Positions 7,382-16,169 are shown, counted from the first letter of the stretch. The stretch: DNA of 64,000 nt from Sphingopyxis bauzanensis (GCF_002205675.1 NZ_NISK01000002.1:496001-560000); one strand, 5' to 3'. Numbers and translations: made by a program. Notes: generated from the letters alone by a model not told the origin.

Positions 7382-7942
7382 TCAGGCCGCCTGTGCCAGC
7401 TTGCCCTGATACGGGTTCGCCTTCACCCATTCGAGCGCCTTTTCGGGGGTCGATTCGACATAGGGATCGGTATCCGCGCCGACATCGTTGATGCCGGGCT
7501 CGACGAACATCTGGACCACGACGCCGTCGTCGACGATCGCGGTGTAGCGCCAGCTGCGCATGCCGAAGCCGACGTGATCCTTGTTGATCAGCATGCCCAT
7601 GCGGCGCGTGAAGGCGCCCGAGCCGTCGGGGACCATCTTGACGTTCTGGACGCCCAGGCTCTTACCCCAGTTGTACATCACGAACGCGTCGTTGACGCTG
7701 ATGCAATGGATATCGGCGACGCCTTCGGCGGCGAAATCGCCATAGAGGCGCTCGAAACCGGGGCACTGTTCGTTCGAGCAGGTTGGGGTGTATGCGCCCG
7801 GCAGGCCGAACAGGATGTGGCGACCGGTGCCAAAGGCTTCGCCGGTGTCGACGTCCTGCCAGCGGAACGGGTTCGGGCCGTCGAGGGCCTCATCGCGGAC
7901 GCGCGTCTTGAGCGTCACGGCGGGAACGGGTTGATTGATCAT
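7382..7942 (-). CDS. Peroxiredoxin (Prx5-type, AhpC/TSA superfamily)
   Basis: 186-residue peroxiredoxin that reduces peroxides through a peroxidatic cysteine. The active site is PGAYTPTCSNEQCPGFE, with C55 as peroxidatic Cys and T52 as its usual partner; C60 lies close behind. The layout matches the Prx5 group, often glutathione- or glutaredoxin-dependent. ATG 7942 (MINQPVPAVT) was chosen because AGGA lies about 9 bases upstream; an upstream start would add 14 basic residues unlike the family. It is the first gene of a probable two-gene unit with the LigT-like gene. Confidence 0.92.
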   Translation of the reverse strand: MINQPVPAVTLKTRVRDEALDGPNPFRWQDVDTGEAFGTGRHILFGLPGAYTPTCSNEQCPGFERLYGDFAAEGVADIHCISVNDAFVMYNWGKSLGVQNVKMVPDGSGAFTRRMGMLINKDHVGFGMRSWRYTAIVDDGVVVQMFVEPGINDVGADTDPYVESTPEKALEWVKANPYQGKLAQAA

Positions 7943-8045
7943 GGGAGAGAATCCTTTCTGTGGGATTTTTGTGCGGCGCACCAAAAGCAGACTGGCGGAC
8001 GCAGGTCAAATCGAGTTGGCCGCTTATATTGATTGAGTCAGGCGA

Positions 8046-8795
8046 TCAGAGCGAAGACCAAAAGCGATGAAGTGCCGCCGCGACCTCTGCGGGTCGCTCG
8101 GCGATCGCCCAATGCCCTGCCCCGTCGATGACGGTGAGCGGGAAGCCGGTGTTTGCGCTGAAGAGCTGCGCGACCGACAGTTGCACATATGGGTCGTCGG
8201 CGCCCCAGATCAACGCCCCCTGCGCGGGCAATTTGCCGATATCGCGCGCCCAGTCATGCTCGAAACTCAGCCCCTTGGCCGAGCGATAGAGTTTCAGGAT
8301 CGCGCGGCGCTTGTCCTTGTTCCGCCACTGCTCGGCCTCTTCGGACGCGATGTCAGCGGGCATGCCTTGCGCGGCCAGTCCCTGAGCGAGCATAGCTGGT
8401 TTGCTGAGCGCCATGAAGATTTCGCCGAGAATCGGGGTGTTCCAGATACGTGCGACGCGGTGGCCGCGATAGTCGGGGTCGATTACCGCATTCGAGATCA
8501 CCCAACTGCGCAAGAGATCGGGACGCAGCATCGCGACGCGCTGCGCGATCAAGGCGCCCCAGTCGTGGCCAATGATGTCGATCGGTCCGTGCGCCGCGAA
8601 CAAAGCTTCGGCTTGCTCAATCGCCCAGTCTGAATAGGCCTCCTTGGTCGCCGGGAAACCCGCAGGCAACGGCGCGGTGAAGCCGGGCAGCGCCGGAACC
8701 GCGACCGGCGTGTCGCCCAGGTCGAGCGCGGCGAGCAGCGGGCGCCAGATCGCCGGGCTGTCGGGGACGCCGTGGATGAAGAGTTTGGCGGTCAT
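8046..8795 (-). CDS. Alpha/beta hydrolase with aspartate nucleophile (epoxide hydrolase / haloalkane dehalogenase-like)
   Basis: 249-residue alpha/beta-hydrolase. The oxyanion motif HGVPD is at 8-12. The nucleophile elbow GHDWGA places Asp78, not Ser, as nucleophile, as in epoxide hydrolases and haloalkane dehalogenases. Asp200 or Asp201 (WGADDPY) and His228 (GAGHWAIAERP) would complete the triad. No signal peptide, so cytoplasmic. Substrate cannot be told from sequence; proline iminopeptidase-like and perhydrolase-like enzymes are excluded by the Asp nucleophile. A 27-bp palindromic repeat pair lies just upstream of the start. Confidence 0.85.
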   Translation of the reverse strand: MTAKLFIHGVPDSPAIWRPLLAALDLGDTPVAVPALPGFTAPLPAGFPATKEAYSDWAIEQAEALFAAHGPIDIIGHDWGALIAQRVAMLRPDLLRSWVISNAVIDPDYRGHRVARIWNTPILGEIFMALSKPAMLAQGLAAQGMPADIASEEAEQWRNKDKRRAILKLYRSAKGLSFEHDWARDIGKLPAQGALIWGADDPYVQLSVAQLFSANTGFPLTVIDGAGHWAIAERPAEVAAALHRFWSSL

Positions 8796-8806
8796 ATCGT
8801 CTCTCC

Positions 8807-8882
8807 GTCGCCCTCGCGAAGGCGGGGGCCGCTATCGAGATTGCGCTACGCTGACAGCGGCCCCCGCCTTCGCGGGGGCGAC
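8807..8882. repeat. Palindromic dispersed repeat (cgaaggcgggggccgc family)
   Basis: Two 27-base arms (8807-8833 and 8856-8882) are inverted copies with 26 of 27 matches around a 22-base loop. The same core recurs at 51051-51143 and in shortened form near 22045-22070. It behaves as a REP-like intergenic repeat, here between mltG and the hydrolase gene. Confidence 0.8.
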
Positions 8883-8901
8883 GATCAGGAGCTTCGGCGC
8901 T

Positions 8902-9843
8902 CTACTCCATCTCGCCGCGTTCGCGGCGTAGCTGATACCATTTCTGCACATTGGCATTATGTTCGGACAGCGTCCGCGCAAAGATATGGCCGCCGTCGCC
9001 TTTCGCGACGAAGAACAGATAATCGGTCGGTTCGGGGTCGAGCACCGCGGCGAGCGATGCCTTGCCGGGGTTGGCAATCGGCCCCTTGGGCAGGCCGATC
9101 ATGCTGTAGGTGTTGTAATCATTCACCGCCTGAATTTCGGAGCGCAGGATGCGGCGGCCGAGCGGTTTGCCCTTGGTGAGCGGATAGATGATCGTCGGGT
9201 CGGCCTGCAGTTTCATGCCGACAGCGAGCCGGTTGGTATAGACCCCGGCGACGGTGCGGCGTTCGGCGGGAACGCCGGTTTCCTTTTCGACGATCGAGGC
9301 GAGCGTGATCGCTTCGTTGCGGTCCTTGGCCGCGGTACGCGGGGTGCGCTTGGCCCACAACTCGTTGAACGCCTTGTCCATCGCCGCTTGCATGCGTTTG
9401 ACGACCGCGGCGCGGCTTTCGCCGGTGGTGAAGGCGTAGCTGTCGGGCAGGATACTGCCCTCAGGTGGCACGGGGATTGCCCCAGTCAGCCGCTTTTCGG
9501 CCATCAGCCGGTCCCACACCATGATCGACGGCATGCCTTCGGGGATCATCACGAGCCGCTGGATCGTTTTGCCCGATTGGAACAAAGCGAGGATGTCGCC
9601 CGCGTCCATCCCCTTTTCGATCTTATATTCGCCGGGTTTGATCGGGTCGTCGGAAGCGAAGAAGCGCGCTTCGTTACGGAAGCTGGAGGCGGAGACCGCG
9701 CCGGCCTTTTCGAGGATTTCGCCGGCCTTGGCGATGCTGGCGCCCTGTGGGATCACGACGACCGTATCCTGTGGCGCACCGCCCGAGCAAGCTGCCAGCA
9801 GCGCGGCCAAAATGGCGATCGTCAGCCAGCGAAACGAATGCAC
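8902..9843 (-). CDS. mltG: Endolytic transglycosylase MltG (YceG family)
   Basis: 313-residue murein endolytic transglycosylase, thought to release nascent glycan strands and set their length. The N-terminus ends in a lipobox-like LLAAC (Cys19) instead of a long membrane anchor. A LysM-like part spans about 30-100. The catalytic motif ASIVEKET carries Glu186, followed by AGVYTNRL and the family segment LQADPTIIY. Length fits. GTG 9843 is the start, with GGGAGA about 5-6 bases upstream. It lies downstream of fabF on the same strand; acpP-fabF-mltG is a common order in alphaproteobacteria, although hairpin repeats separate fabF and mltG here. Confidence 0.95.
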   Translation of the reverse strand: MHSFRWLTIAILAALLAACSGGAPQDTVVVIPQGASIAKAGEILEKAGAVSASSFRNEARFFASDDPIKPGEYKIEKGMDAGDILALFQSGKTIQRLVMIPEGMPSIMVWDRLMAEKRLTGAIPVPPEGSILPDSYAFTTGESRAAVVKRMQAAMDKAFNELWAKRTPRTAAKDRNEAITLASIVEKETGVPAERRTVAGVYTNRLAVGMKLQADPTIIYPLTKGKPLGRRILRSEIQAVNDYNTYSMIGLPKGPIANPGKASLAAVLDPEPTDYLFFVAKGDGGHIFARTLSEHNANVQKWYQLRRERGEME

Positions 9844-9865
9844 CTGATTCTCCCAACCTTGTCCT

Positions 9866-9920
9866 TAAAGCGACAAAAGATACGCATGAACGCGTCGCAA
9901 ATGTCTCCTTTGTCGCTTTA
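9866..9920. repeat. Inverted repeat upstream of mltG
   Basis: Perfect 12-base arms taaagcgacaaa (9866-9877) and tttgtcgcttta (9909-9920) surround 31 bases. It lies in the leader of mltG, about 23 bases before its start codon, and could be structural, regulatory, or a dispersed repeat. Confidence 0.6.
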
Positions 9921-9990
9921 GGCCAGAGCCTGGCGACAGGGATGATAGAGCATGGCGGCGAAATGTAGGAAAGAGCTTTTAGTTCGTCTT

Positions 9991-10054
9991 TGCGAGCAAA
10001 GCGAAGCAATCCAGAGCGGCTTGTCACACTCTGGATTGCTTCGCTTTGCTCGCA
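9991..10054. repeat. Long hairpin repeat (gcaaagcgaagcaatccaga family)
   Basis: Perfect 26-base arms at 9991-10016 and 10029-10054 with a 12-base loop lie 14 bases beyond the fabF stop. The strength and position could stop transcription or protect the 3' end of fabF mRNA, but there is no T-run, so it is listed as a dispersed palindromic repeat. It resembles repeats common between genes in sphingomonads (from memory). Confidence 0.75.
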
Positions 10055-10067
10055 GTGACGAGCGCTT

Positions 10068-11327
10068 TTAGCCGATCGCCTTAACGATCACGCTGGCATT
10101 GGTGCCGCCAAAGCCGAAGCTGTTGTTCAGCGCCGCCTTCACCGGGCGCTTCTTCGCGGTGTGCGGGACCAGATCGACGCCCTCGGTGCCTTCATCGGGA
10201 TTGTCGAGGTTGAGCGTCGGGGGGACGATCTGGTCGCGGATCGCGAGGATGCAGAAGATCGTCTCGACCGCCCCGGCGCCGCCGAGCAGGTGGCCGATCG
10301 CCGATTTGGTCGAGCTCATCGACACGTCGCCGATCGCATTGCCGAACAGCCGCTTGACAGCGCCAAGCTCGATCGTGTCGGCCATCGTCGAGGTGCCGTG
10401 GGCGTTGATATAATCGATGTCCGACGGGGTCATTCCCGCCTTTTTCAGTGCCATTTCCATCGAGCGGAACGCGCCCGACCCTTCGGGGTGCGGCGCGGTG
10501 ACGTGATAGGCGTCGCCCGAAAGCCCGTAACCGACGACTTCGGCATAGATTTTGGCGCCGCGCGCCTTGGCATGTTCATATTCCTCGAGCACCACGACGC
10601 CCGCGCCTTCGCCCATGACGAACCCGTCGCGGTCCTTGTCATAGGGGCGGCTCGCCGCTTCGGGGCGGTCGTTATAACTCATGTTGAGCGCGCGCGCCTG
10701 CGCGAACCCCGCGATACCGATCGGACAGATCGTCGCCTCGGCGCCGCCCGCCAGCATGATGTCAGCATCGTCGTCGCGGATCATCCGCGCCGCATCGCCG
10801 ATCGAATGCGCGCCGGTCGAGCAGGCGGTGACGACCGCGTGGTTCGGTCCCATCAGCCCATATTTGATGCTGACCTGGCCCGAGATCAGGTTGATCAGGC
10901 GGCCGTGGACGAAGTGCGGACTGACCCGGCCGGGGCCCTTTTCGGCGAGCAACAGGCTTTCGCTTTCGATGCCCGGCAGGCCGCCGATGCCCGAGCCGAT
11001 CGAACAACCCGCGCGAAGCTTTTGTGCCTCGGTCATGTCCTCGAGACCCGCATCCTCGATCGCTTGCCCCGCTGCATCGATGCCGTAGATGATGAACGGG
11101 TCGACCTGGCGCTGCACCTTGTGGTCGACGCGCTTGCCGGGGTCGAAACCATATTCATGGTCCGGTCCCTTGACCTCGCACGCGATCGTGCATTTATAGT
11201 CGGAGGCGTCAAAGTGGGTGATCTGACCTGCGCCCGATTTGCCCGCGAGCAGATTGGCCCATGTGGTTTCCACGTCGGCGCCCAGCGGCGTCACCAAACC
11301 CAATCCCGTCACGACAACCCGGCGCAT
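10068..11327 (-). CDS. fabF: 3-oxoacyl-[acyl-carrier-protein] synthase II (KAS II)
   Basis: 419-residue condensing enzyme that elongates acyl-ACP with malonyl-ACP in type II fatty acid synthesis. The catalytic triad is C169 (VTACSTGAH), H310 (INAHGTST) and H346 (SAIGHLLGGAG); the C-terminal FGFGGTNAS motif is present. ATG 11327 was chosen because AAAGGA lies 6 bases upstream. ATG 11333 is in frame but directly abuts that ribosome site. It follows acpP after a strong terminator-like hairpin, so it may be transcribed by read-through or from its own promoter. Confidence 0.98.
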   Translation of the reverse strand: MRRVVVTGLGLVTPLGADVETTWANLLAGKSGAGQITHFDASDYKCTIACEVKGPDHEYGFDPGKRVDHKVQRQVDPFIIYGIDAAGQAIEDAGLEDMTEAQKLRAGCSIGSGIGGLPGIESESLLLAEKGPGRVSPHFVHGRLINLISGQVSIKYGLMGPNHAVVTACSTGAHSIGDAARMIRDDDADIMLAGGAEATICPIGIAGFAQARALNMSYNDRPEAASRPYDKDRDGFVMGEGAGVVVLEEYEHAKARGAKIYAEVVGYGLSGDAYHVTAPHPEGSGAFRSMEMALKKAGMTPSDIDYINAHGTSTMADTIELGAVKRLFGNAIGDVSMSSTKSAIGHLLGGAGAVETIFCILAIRDQIVPPTLNLDNPDEGTEGVDLVPHTAKKRPVKAALNNSFGFGGTNASVIVKAIG

Positions 11328-11408
11328 AGTCATTCCTTTCGTCGGCCCCTGCCCCCGCAGGCGCCCGCATCATTGTAGTTCGCGCGCTTCTAGATGACGC
11401 GCGCACAT

Positions 11409-11456
11409 AAAAAAAGCTCCCCGGTCGCTGCGCACGAGCGCTCGAGACCGGGGAGC
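11409..11456 (-). terminator. Rho-independent terminator after acpP
   Basis: On the minus strand gctccccggtc (11456-11446) pairs with gaccggggagc (11426-11416), followed by seven T (11415-11409). It lies between acpP and fabF. It may attenuate transcription, giving more acpP than fabF message. Confidence 0.85.
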
Positions 11457-11510
11457 CGGAATTGCGTTGACGGCGTCGCCGCCGCATCCGGCAACGCCGG
11501 ACAGGCTAGA

Positions 11511-11747
11511 TTAGCCCTTGTTCGCTTCGATATAGTCGATCGCATCCTTGACGGTGGCGATCTTTTCCGCCGCGTCGTCGGGGATTTCGACGCCGAATTC
11601 TTCTTCGAATGCCATCACCAGTTCGACGATGTCGAGGCTGTCGGCGCCCAGATCATCGATGAAGCTCGCTTCTTCGGTGACCTTGTCGGCTTCGACGCCC
11701 AGATGTTCGACGACGATCTTCTTAACCTTTTCGGCCGAATCGCTCAT
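11511..11747 (-). CDS. acpP: Acyl carrier protein
   Basis: 78-residue acidic four-helix acyl carrier protein, the carrier of growing acyl chains in fatty acid synthesis. The phosphopantetheine attachment site is Ser37 in [19 protein letters not shown] lies about 8 bases upstream of ATG 11747. It is followed by a terminator and then fabF, its functional partner. Identification is unambiguous. Confidence 0.99.
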   Translation of the reverse strand: MSDSAEKVKKIVVEHLGVEADKVTEEASFIDDLGADSLDIVELVMAFEEEFGVEIPDDAAEKIATVKDAIDYIEANKG

Positions 11748-11791
11748 GCGCTATTCCTTTTCTGACTAAGCCGTGAATGTTGGAAATTGCC

Positions 11792-12964
11792 CTAGTGTCC
11801 GTGGACGGGGCTGGCAAGAGGGCTGGTATCGACCAGTTCCTCCTCCGCCGCGCTATAGGCGGAACGCTTCCCTTTCTGTCCGTCCGGCACCTGTGTCACG
11901 AAATAGGCCGTGCCAGTGCCTGCTTCAAGATCGTACCACAGCCCCGATCGCAATCCATAGGCATCGCCCGAGTGGCCCAGCCGCCGCCGTCCGTCGCCGA
12001 ACAGGTCGTCGCGGCACCCTGGCCCCGTCGCCGCGCCGCTGCCCGTGCTGTGCATCGCGGCGCCATATTCGCAGAAAAAGCCGCCGGCCCCCTCGCCCGT
12101 CGCCGGGCGGACCGGCGCCATGGCTTCCAGCCGGGCCAGGCTGTCGGCCATCAGAAAATTGTCGCCGCGACGTAGCAGCATGACCCCAATTTGCGCCAGC
12201 CCGTTCGCCGATATGCGCAGGCCGCCTTGCGGACTGAAGCCCGCGCCATGGCGCGCGAGCCGGTAGGTGCCGAGGTCGCAGCTGCCGTCGGTCGCCGGAA
12301 CGACAGGACAGGCCGGGCGAACGCCCTTCATGTCGTCGCGGACGACCGAGCGGTCGGCGCCGTATAGCACCACCGCGCGCGCCACCGCGGCGTCGCTGCA
12401 GGTCGGCCAGTTGAAACAGGCGTCGATCCCCAGCGGGCGCAGCACAAGCCGAGCCATCGCCCGATCGAACCGCTCATCCGTCGCGCCTTCGATCGCCGCG
12501 GCGACGACCGGATAGTTGAGATTGGCATAAACAAAATCGCCGCCGGGCGCGCGCGGCGCATCCCATGCCGCCGGGTTCTGGAGCGACTCTTCCAGATCGG
12601 CATCCAGCGGCAATGCATAATCGACCCGATCGGCGAGCCCGGAGCGATGCCCCAGCAGCTGCGCCAAGGTGATCGCCTGGTCGGGATAGGCAGGATGACG
12701 AAGCCGCCAGCCGAGATAGTCCGAGACATCGCGGTCGAGATCGAGCCGCCCTTGCTCAACCAGCCGCAGCACGCCGAGCGCGACGACGAGTTTCGACACC
12801 GACGCAATGCGGACCGGGTCATCTGCCGTCAGCACCCGCGCGTTCGCCCGGTCGGCGTGGCCCATGACCACGCGCGTTTCGATCGTCCCGTCGCGGTCGA
12901 AATCAACCGCCACCGCAGCGGGCGGGGACGGCGCAGAGGCGAGCAAGGCGAGCGCGAGCAGCAT
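11792..12964 (-). CDS. Serine hydrolase, class C beta-lactamase / D-alanyl-D-alanine carboxypeptidase-like
   Basis: 390-residue exported serine hydrolase of the penicillin-binding / class C beta-lactamase fold. A signal peptide follows the chosen start (MLLALALLASAPSPPAAVA). The catalytic SVSK motif is S55 to K58, the YAN motif starts at Y146, and a C-terminal HSG motif (LGHSGDAYG) replaces KTG. Many relatives are esterases or peptidases, so resistance cannot be inferred. An in-frame GTG at 13024 would add 20 residues before the signal peptide and overlap the upstream gene; it was rejected for that reason. The partner gene upstream on the same strand encodes a membrane TPR regulator-like protein. 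Confidence 0.85.
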   Translation of the reverse strand: MLLALALLASAPSPPAAVAVDFDRDGTIETRVVMGHADRANARVLTADDPVRIASVSKLVVALGVLRLVEQGRLDLDRDVSDYLGWRLRHPAYPDQAITLAQLLGHRSGLADRVDYALPLDADLEESLQNPAAWDAPRAPGGDFVYANLNYPVVAAAIEGATDERFDRAMARLVLRPLGIDACFNWPTCSDAAVARAVVLYGADRSVVRDDMKGVRPACPVVPATDGSCDLGTYRLARHGAGFSPQGGLRISANGLAQIGVMLLRRGDNFLMADSLARLEAMAPVRPATGEGAGGFFCEYGAAMHSTGSGAATGPGCRDDLFGDGRRRLGHSGDAYGLRSGLWYDLEAGTGTAYFVTQVPDGQKGKRSAYSAAEEELVDTSPLASPVHGH

Positions 12965-12995
12965 CGGTCCGTTCTGCTTGGCGCGCTTCAGCGCG

Positions 12996-14750
12996 TCAAG
13001 GCGCGGGCTTGGCGGGAACGACACCCGAATCGCGCAGCGCCGCCGACGCCCGCTGGATCACCGCCGGCGTGATCATAAACCGACCGAGCACCGTTTCGGG
13101 CGGAGCGTTCGCGGGTTGACGGGTATAGGCGAGCAGACGGCGCCATTCCGCTTGTCCCCCCGCCAAATCGCCCTGACGGGCCAGCACAATGGCGCGGACC
13201 ATCAAAAACTGGGGTTCCATCGTGCTGGGCGATGGCATCTGGTCGAGCACCGCGCGCGCTTCAGCTTGCTGGCCGCGCTGCGACAGAATGAACGCGAGCG
13301 TCACAGCAGGCACACCAGGAGAGGAATCGTCGAGCGCCAGTGACCGACGGAGCAGCGCTTCTCCGGCCTCGGCCTGCCCGCAGGTGATTTTGAACAATCC
13401 CAGAAAACCCGCCATGTCCGGGTCATAAGGATTCAGCCGCAATGCCGCGTCGCCCATCGTGTTGCCGCGCTGGCAATCACCCGTATAAAAATTGGCGCGG
13501 GCCATTGCGAACAGCCCTGCCGATGAGCTGGGACTGCTCTCATACGCCTGCAAGGCCAGCGACCGCGCTTCGTCAAAAGCTTCGCGGCCAGCCGGCGTCG
13601 TGCGCTGCGGCTGCCAGTCACCAAATCGCAGCAGCGACAAGGCGGCGAGCGCCACCGGGTCGCGGTCATTCTGTTCCAAAGTCGCGCGCAGGCAGGCTTC
13701 GACCTGCCGGGCGTAGGGCATGTTGCGCATCTGGCGAAGCCGGTTGAATTGCGCGAGACACGGATAGCCGGGGGAGAAACGCTCTGACTGGCGCTGCACC
13801 TGATCGCGCACGATCACCCCATAATCGCCCGCGATCTGAGCGATGCTTGGCTCCATGGGAGCGATATTGGGCATGTTATCGTCGGCGATCCGCACCTGCT
13901 GCGACCAGATCGCGCGCTGGTCATCCACCCGATTGAGCACCAGCGTAACCTCGCCCGCTCCCTGCTGGTTGAGGACCATCGACACGTCGAGGCGGTAATC
14001 CGCGGGCCGTGATGTCGCAGCGCCGGGCGCCTTCGCACTTAACAGGTTGATCAACGCGAAGCGCCGCAATCCATCGCGCAGCTTGCTGTCGAGCGCGCGC
14101 GCAAGGGCGCGCGAGTTGGGACTGTTTCCCGAAACAGGTTCGCTGACTTCGAGCGTGGGCACCGGAACGGACGTCCCGACAAACAGGCGATCGGGGCCGC
14201 TGCGCAGCGCCCACAGCGCCAACAGCGCCAGCGCGACCAGCATAAAGGCAACGATCCAGCGACCGTAGCGCGGGGACGTGCCCCGACCGACCGCGCCCGG
14301 TACGCGCGGCGAACCAGCTTTGTCGCCGCCGGGGGCAGACTTGACGTCATCCACTCCATTTCGCCCGTCGAGCGAACGTGCGGGCGGCGCGACGCGGTGC
14401 TGGACGACCACCTCGTAACTTCCCTGCGGCACGCGCAGCCGGTGAATCCACGGGGTATCGGCATAGTAGCGATCAAGCAGTGTCCGCAGGCGGCCGACCA
14501 TGACGCGCGGATAGCTGTCGACGGCGGGATCAAAATCGGCACTGCGGCCCAAAGCTTCGGTCGCGATGGCGTAAGCCTTGGGCGAGCTGCGCCCGCCGCG
14601 CAACCGGTGCTCAACCAGGAACTGCAGCAAACGCGACAGCACCGGCGAGCGGACAAACAGCGGCGATTCGAGCAGCCGCTCCAGCTCCTCCGCAATTATC
14701 CGGTCGTTTCCACCGGCCGCTTGCGTATCATTCGCTTTCGCGTGGTCCAT
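12996..14750 (-). CDS. Membrane-anchored TPR protein with regulator-like N-terminal domain
   Basis: 584-residue protein. Residues 15-118 form a conserved domain (SPLFVRSPVLSRLLQFLVEH, then KAYAIATEALGRSADFDP and a VRLRTLLDRYY-like segment) seen at the N-terminus of many alphaproteobacterial adenylate-cyclase-like and TPR proteins, possibly DNA- or signal-binding. A proline/glycine-rich linker precedes one membrane segment (about 165-182). The periplasmic part holds a TolB-like region and TPR-like repeats (about 360-560). ATG 14750 was chosen because GAGGG lies about 5 bases upstream; a start 45 bases earlier lacks this. It ends 31 bases before the serine hydrolase, suggesting an operon. Exact role unknown. 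Confidence 0.75.
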   Translation of the reverse strand: MDHAKANDTQAAGGNDRIIAEELERLLESPLFVRSPVLSRLLQFLVEHRLRGGRSSPKAYAIATEALGRSADFDPAVDSYPRVMVGRLRTLLDRYYADTPWIHRLRVPQGSYEVVVQHRVAPPARSLDGRNGVDDVKSAPGGDKAGSPRVPGAVGRGTSPRYGRWIVAFMLVALALLALWALRSGPDRLFVGTSVPVPTLEVSEPVSGNSPNSRALARALDSKLRDGLRRFALINLLSAKAPGAATSRPADYRLDVSMVLNQQGAGEVTLVLNRVDDQRAIWSQQVRIADDNMPNIAPMEPSIAQIAGDYGVIVRDQVQRQSERFSPGYPCLAQFNRLRQMRNMPYARQVEACLRATLEQNDRDPVALAALSLLRFGDWQPQRTTPAGREAFDEARSLALQAYESSPSSSAGLFAMARANFYTGDCQRGNTMGDAALRLNPYDPDMAGFLGLFKITCGQAEAGEALLRRSLALDDSSPGVPAVTLAFILSQRGQQAEARAVLDQMPSPSTMEPQFLMVRAIVLARQGDLAGGQAEWRRLLAYTRQPANAPPETVLGRFMITPAVIQRASAALRDSGVVPAKPAP

Positions 14751-15152
14751 GCTACCCTCAATTGCCCACAACGAGCGCTGCGGTAGATACGCCAATCAAT
14801 AACCGCGACCAGCCATTGTTACTCCCACGTAACGGTAACAGATAGGACCGTTGCCATAGCAGAAGAACGACGAGACGCCAATCTGGAACGATGAAACGCG
14901 AAACGAGGTAAACAAAGGGTTATCAACCGGCGACATCAAGGGATGTGACCCCTTGTAACTGCCAAATGCCGGAAATCCTGCCATCATTGCATCGTCGCGC
15001 CCTTCCTACATCGGTGCGACATTGAGGCCGAAAGGCGAAGTGTGCGAGCTGGTCCCTGGCATTCTTCATTATCCTCCGGTCTCAATTTAAGACTTCGCCG
15101 GACGGGATGACAGCCCCACCTGTCACCTGTCCGGCAAGTCGATAGGCTGTGC
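14751..15152. other. 402-base gap with promoter region and one hairpin
   Basis: No gene is seen. The left part is the leader of the TPR gene, with a short inverted repeat aacggt/accgtt near 14829-14850. The right part carries a hairpin just past the ferric-reductase-like gene. Nothing else recognised. Confidence 0.4.
15091..15140 (-). terminator. Possible terminator hairpin
   Basis: gacttcgccggac (15091-15103) pairs with gtccggcaagtc (15129-15140) with one bulged base, 12 bases past the stop of the minus-strand ferric-reductase-like gene. The following minus-strand bases are only moderately T-rich, so function is uncertain. Confidence 0.4.
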
Positions 15153-15731
15153 TCACCGCGGCCAAAGGCGCCCGATCAGGGCGGCGATCAGGATTGTTCC
15201 GAACAATAGGCCGACGACCCGCTTTTCAGGTTCGTCACCAAAGGCACGACCCGCATAGCTGGCGGTGAAAATGAACCAGATATAATAGATACCGACGGTA
15301 TGAAGGCGCCGCCACCAGCGGCCGAGCTGTCGTTGCCAGCCATCGGTCGATGTGAACGCCATCACAAAGATCATGACATAGGTCAGCCCGCCGCCGATCA
15401 GCGACTGCCAGGTTCTTCCCGGCGCAAAGACAATGACGTTGACCGCCAGCGCCGCGAGATGGATGGTGTGGGCAAGCGCAAAGCCCAACCCCCATTGCCG
15501 CCGCCGCTTGCGCAGCGCCCGGGTGATACCCGCGGGCCAGCGGCGCATGAGCGTCGATGCCAGAAATACGATCAGGAACAGCGGCAGCGCGGCGCGCGCC
15601 GTCCATCGCGCCGCCAGTCCGGCGCGCTCGGCTGCATCAGCGCCCGACACCAATCCCGCTGCGACCGCCAGCAAGGCGGCGAACAGGCCGACCAGCAACG
15701 GCGTCGAACGGCGGTCGAGCCAAGCGGTCAA
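15153..15731 (-). CDS. Ferric reductase-like transmembrane protein (MsrQ/YedZ-like heme membrane domain)
   Basis: 192-residue protein with about five or six membrane segments. Histidines typical of the ferric-reductase-like domain are seen: H88 and H91 (LAHTIHLAAL) and H144 (RRLHTVGIYYIWF), candidates for heme b ligation. Relatives pass electrons across the membrane, for example MsrQ to periplasmic methionine sulfoxide reductase MsrP, but no msrP is adjacent. TTG 15731 was chosen because the frame above it is a basic stretch antisense-like to the VOC gene; the TTG lies next to the stop of that gene (15734), suggesting translational coupling. CTG or other starts nearby remain possible. Confidence 0.75.
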   Translation of the reverse strand: MTAWLDRRSTPLLVGLFAALLAVAAGLVSGADAAERAGLAARWTARAALPLFLIVFLASTLMRRWPAGITRALRKRRRQWGLGFALAHTIHLAALAVNVIVFAPGRTWQSLIGGGLTYVMIFVMAFTSTDGWQRQLGRWWRRLHTVGIYYIWFIFTASYAGRAFGDEPEKRVVGLLFGTILIAALIGRLWPR

Positions 15732-15733
15732 GG

Positions 15734-16132
15734 TCAGGCCGGACCGACCCGAAAAGCGCAGAGTTTGTTGCCGTCGAGATCGCGGAAATAAGCAGCGTAA
15801 AACGCCTGATCGCCCTCGTCGCCGCGAACGCCCGGCGGCCCTTCGCATGTGCCGCCCAGCGCGATCGCCTTGGCATGCAGCCCGTCCACTTTGGCGCGCT
15901 CATCGACGATGATTGCAGCCATATGCCCATTCCCGGCGTGCATCGGCTGGCCGTTATAGGGCCGCGTCACCGCGATGCCGGGCTGACCCCAGCTGGTCGC
16001 ATAGAGGGTGAAGCCATTGTCCTCGTCGGACATCCGCATCAATTCGCTGGCGCCAATCGTCCCGAGCAGCGCGGCGTAAAAATCGCGCGCGCGGTCGATG
16101 TCGTCGGTTCCCATCGTCACATAACCCAGCAT
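15734..16132 (-). CDS. VOC family protein (glyoxalase / bleomycin resistance fold)
   Basis: 132-residue protein of the vicinal oxygen chelate fold. The pattern MLGYVTMGTDDIDRARDFYA, a central GNGHMAAIIV strand and a C-terminal YFRDLDGNKLCAF strand are typical of the small single-domain group, which includes metal-dependent isomerases, dioxygenases and binding proteins. The metal ligand set cannot be fixed with confidence. ATG 16132 has GGAG 7 bases upstream. It overlaps or abuts the start of the ferric-reductase-like gene downstream, so the two form an operon. Confidence 0.85.
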   Translation of the reverse strand: MLGYVTMGTDDIDRARDFYAALLGTIGASELMRMSDEDNGFTLYATSWGQPGIAVTRPYNGQPMHAGNGHMAAIIVDERAKVDGLHAKAIALGGTCEGPPGVRGDEGDQAFYAAYFRDLDGNKLCAFRVGPA

Positions 16133-16169
16133 CGTCAATCTCCTCTCACGTCGCTACGTCGTCGATATG

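Noticed and set aside
11792..12964. Serine hydrolase as an antibiotic resistance beta-lactamase
   Set aside because: The KTG motif is HSG and many relatives are esterases or peptidases; resistance cannot be inferred.
14796..14987. Short minus-strand frame of about 63 codons upstream of the TPR gene
   Set aside because: No ribosome site, low-complexity composition and it lies in the TPR gene's promoter region.
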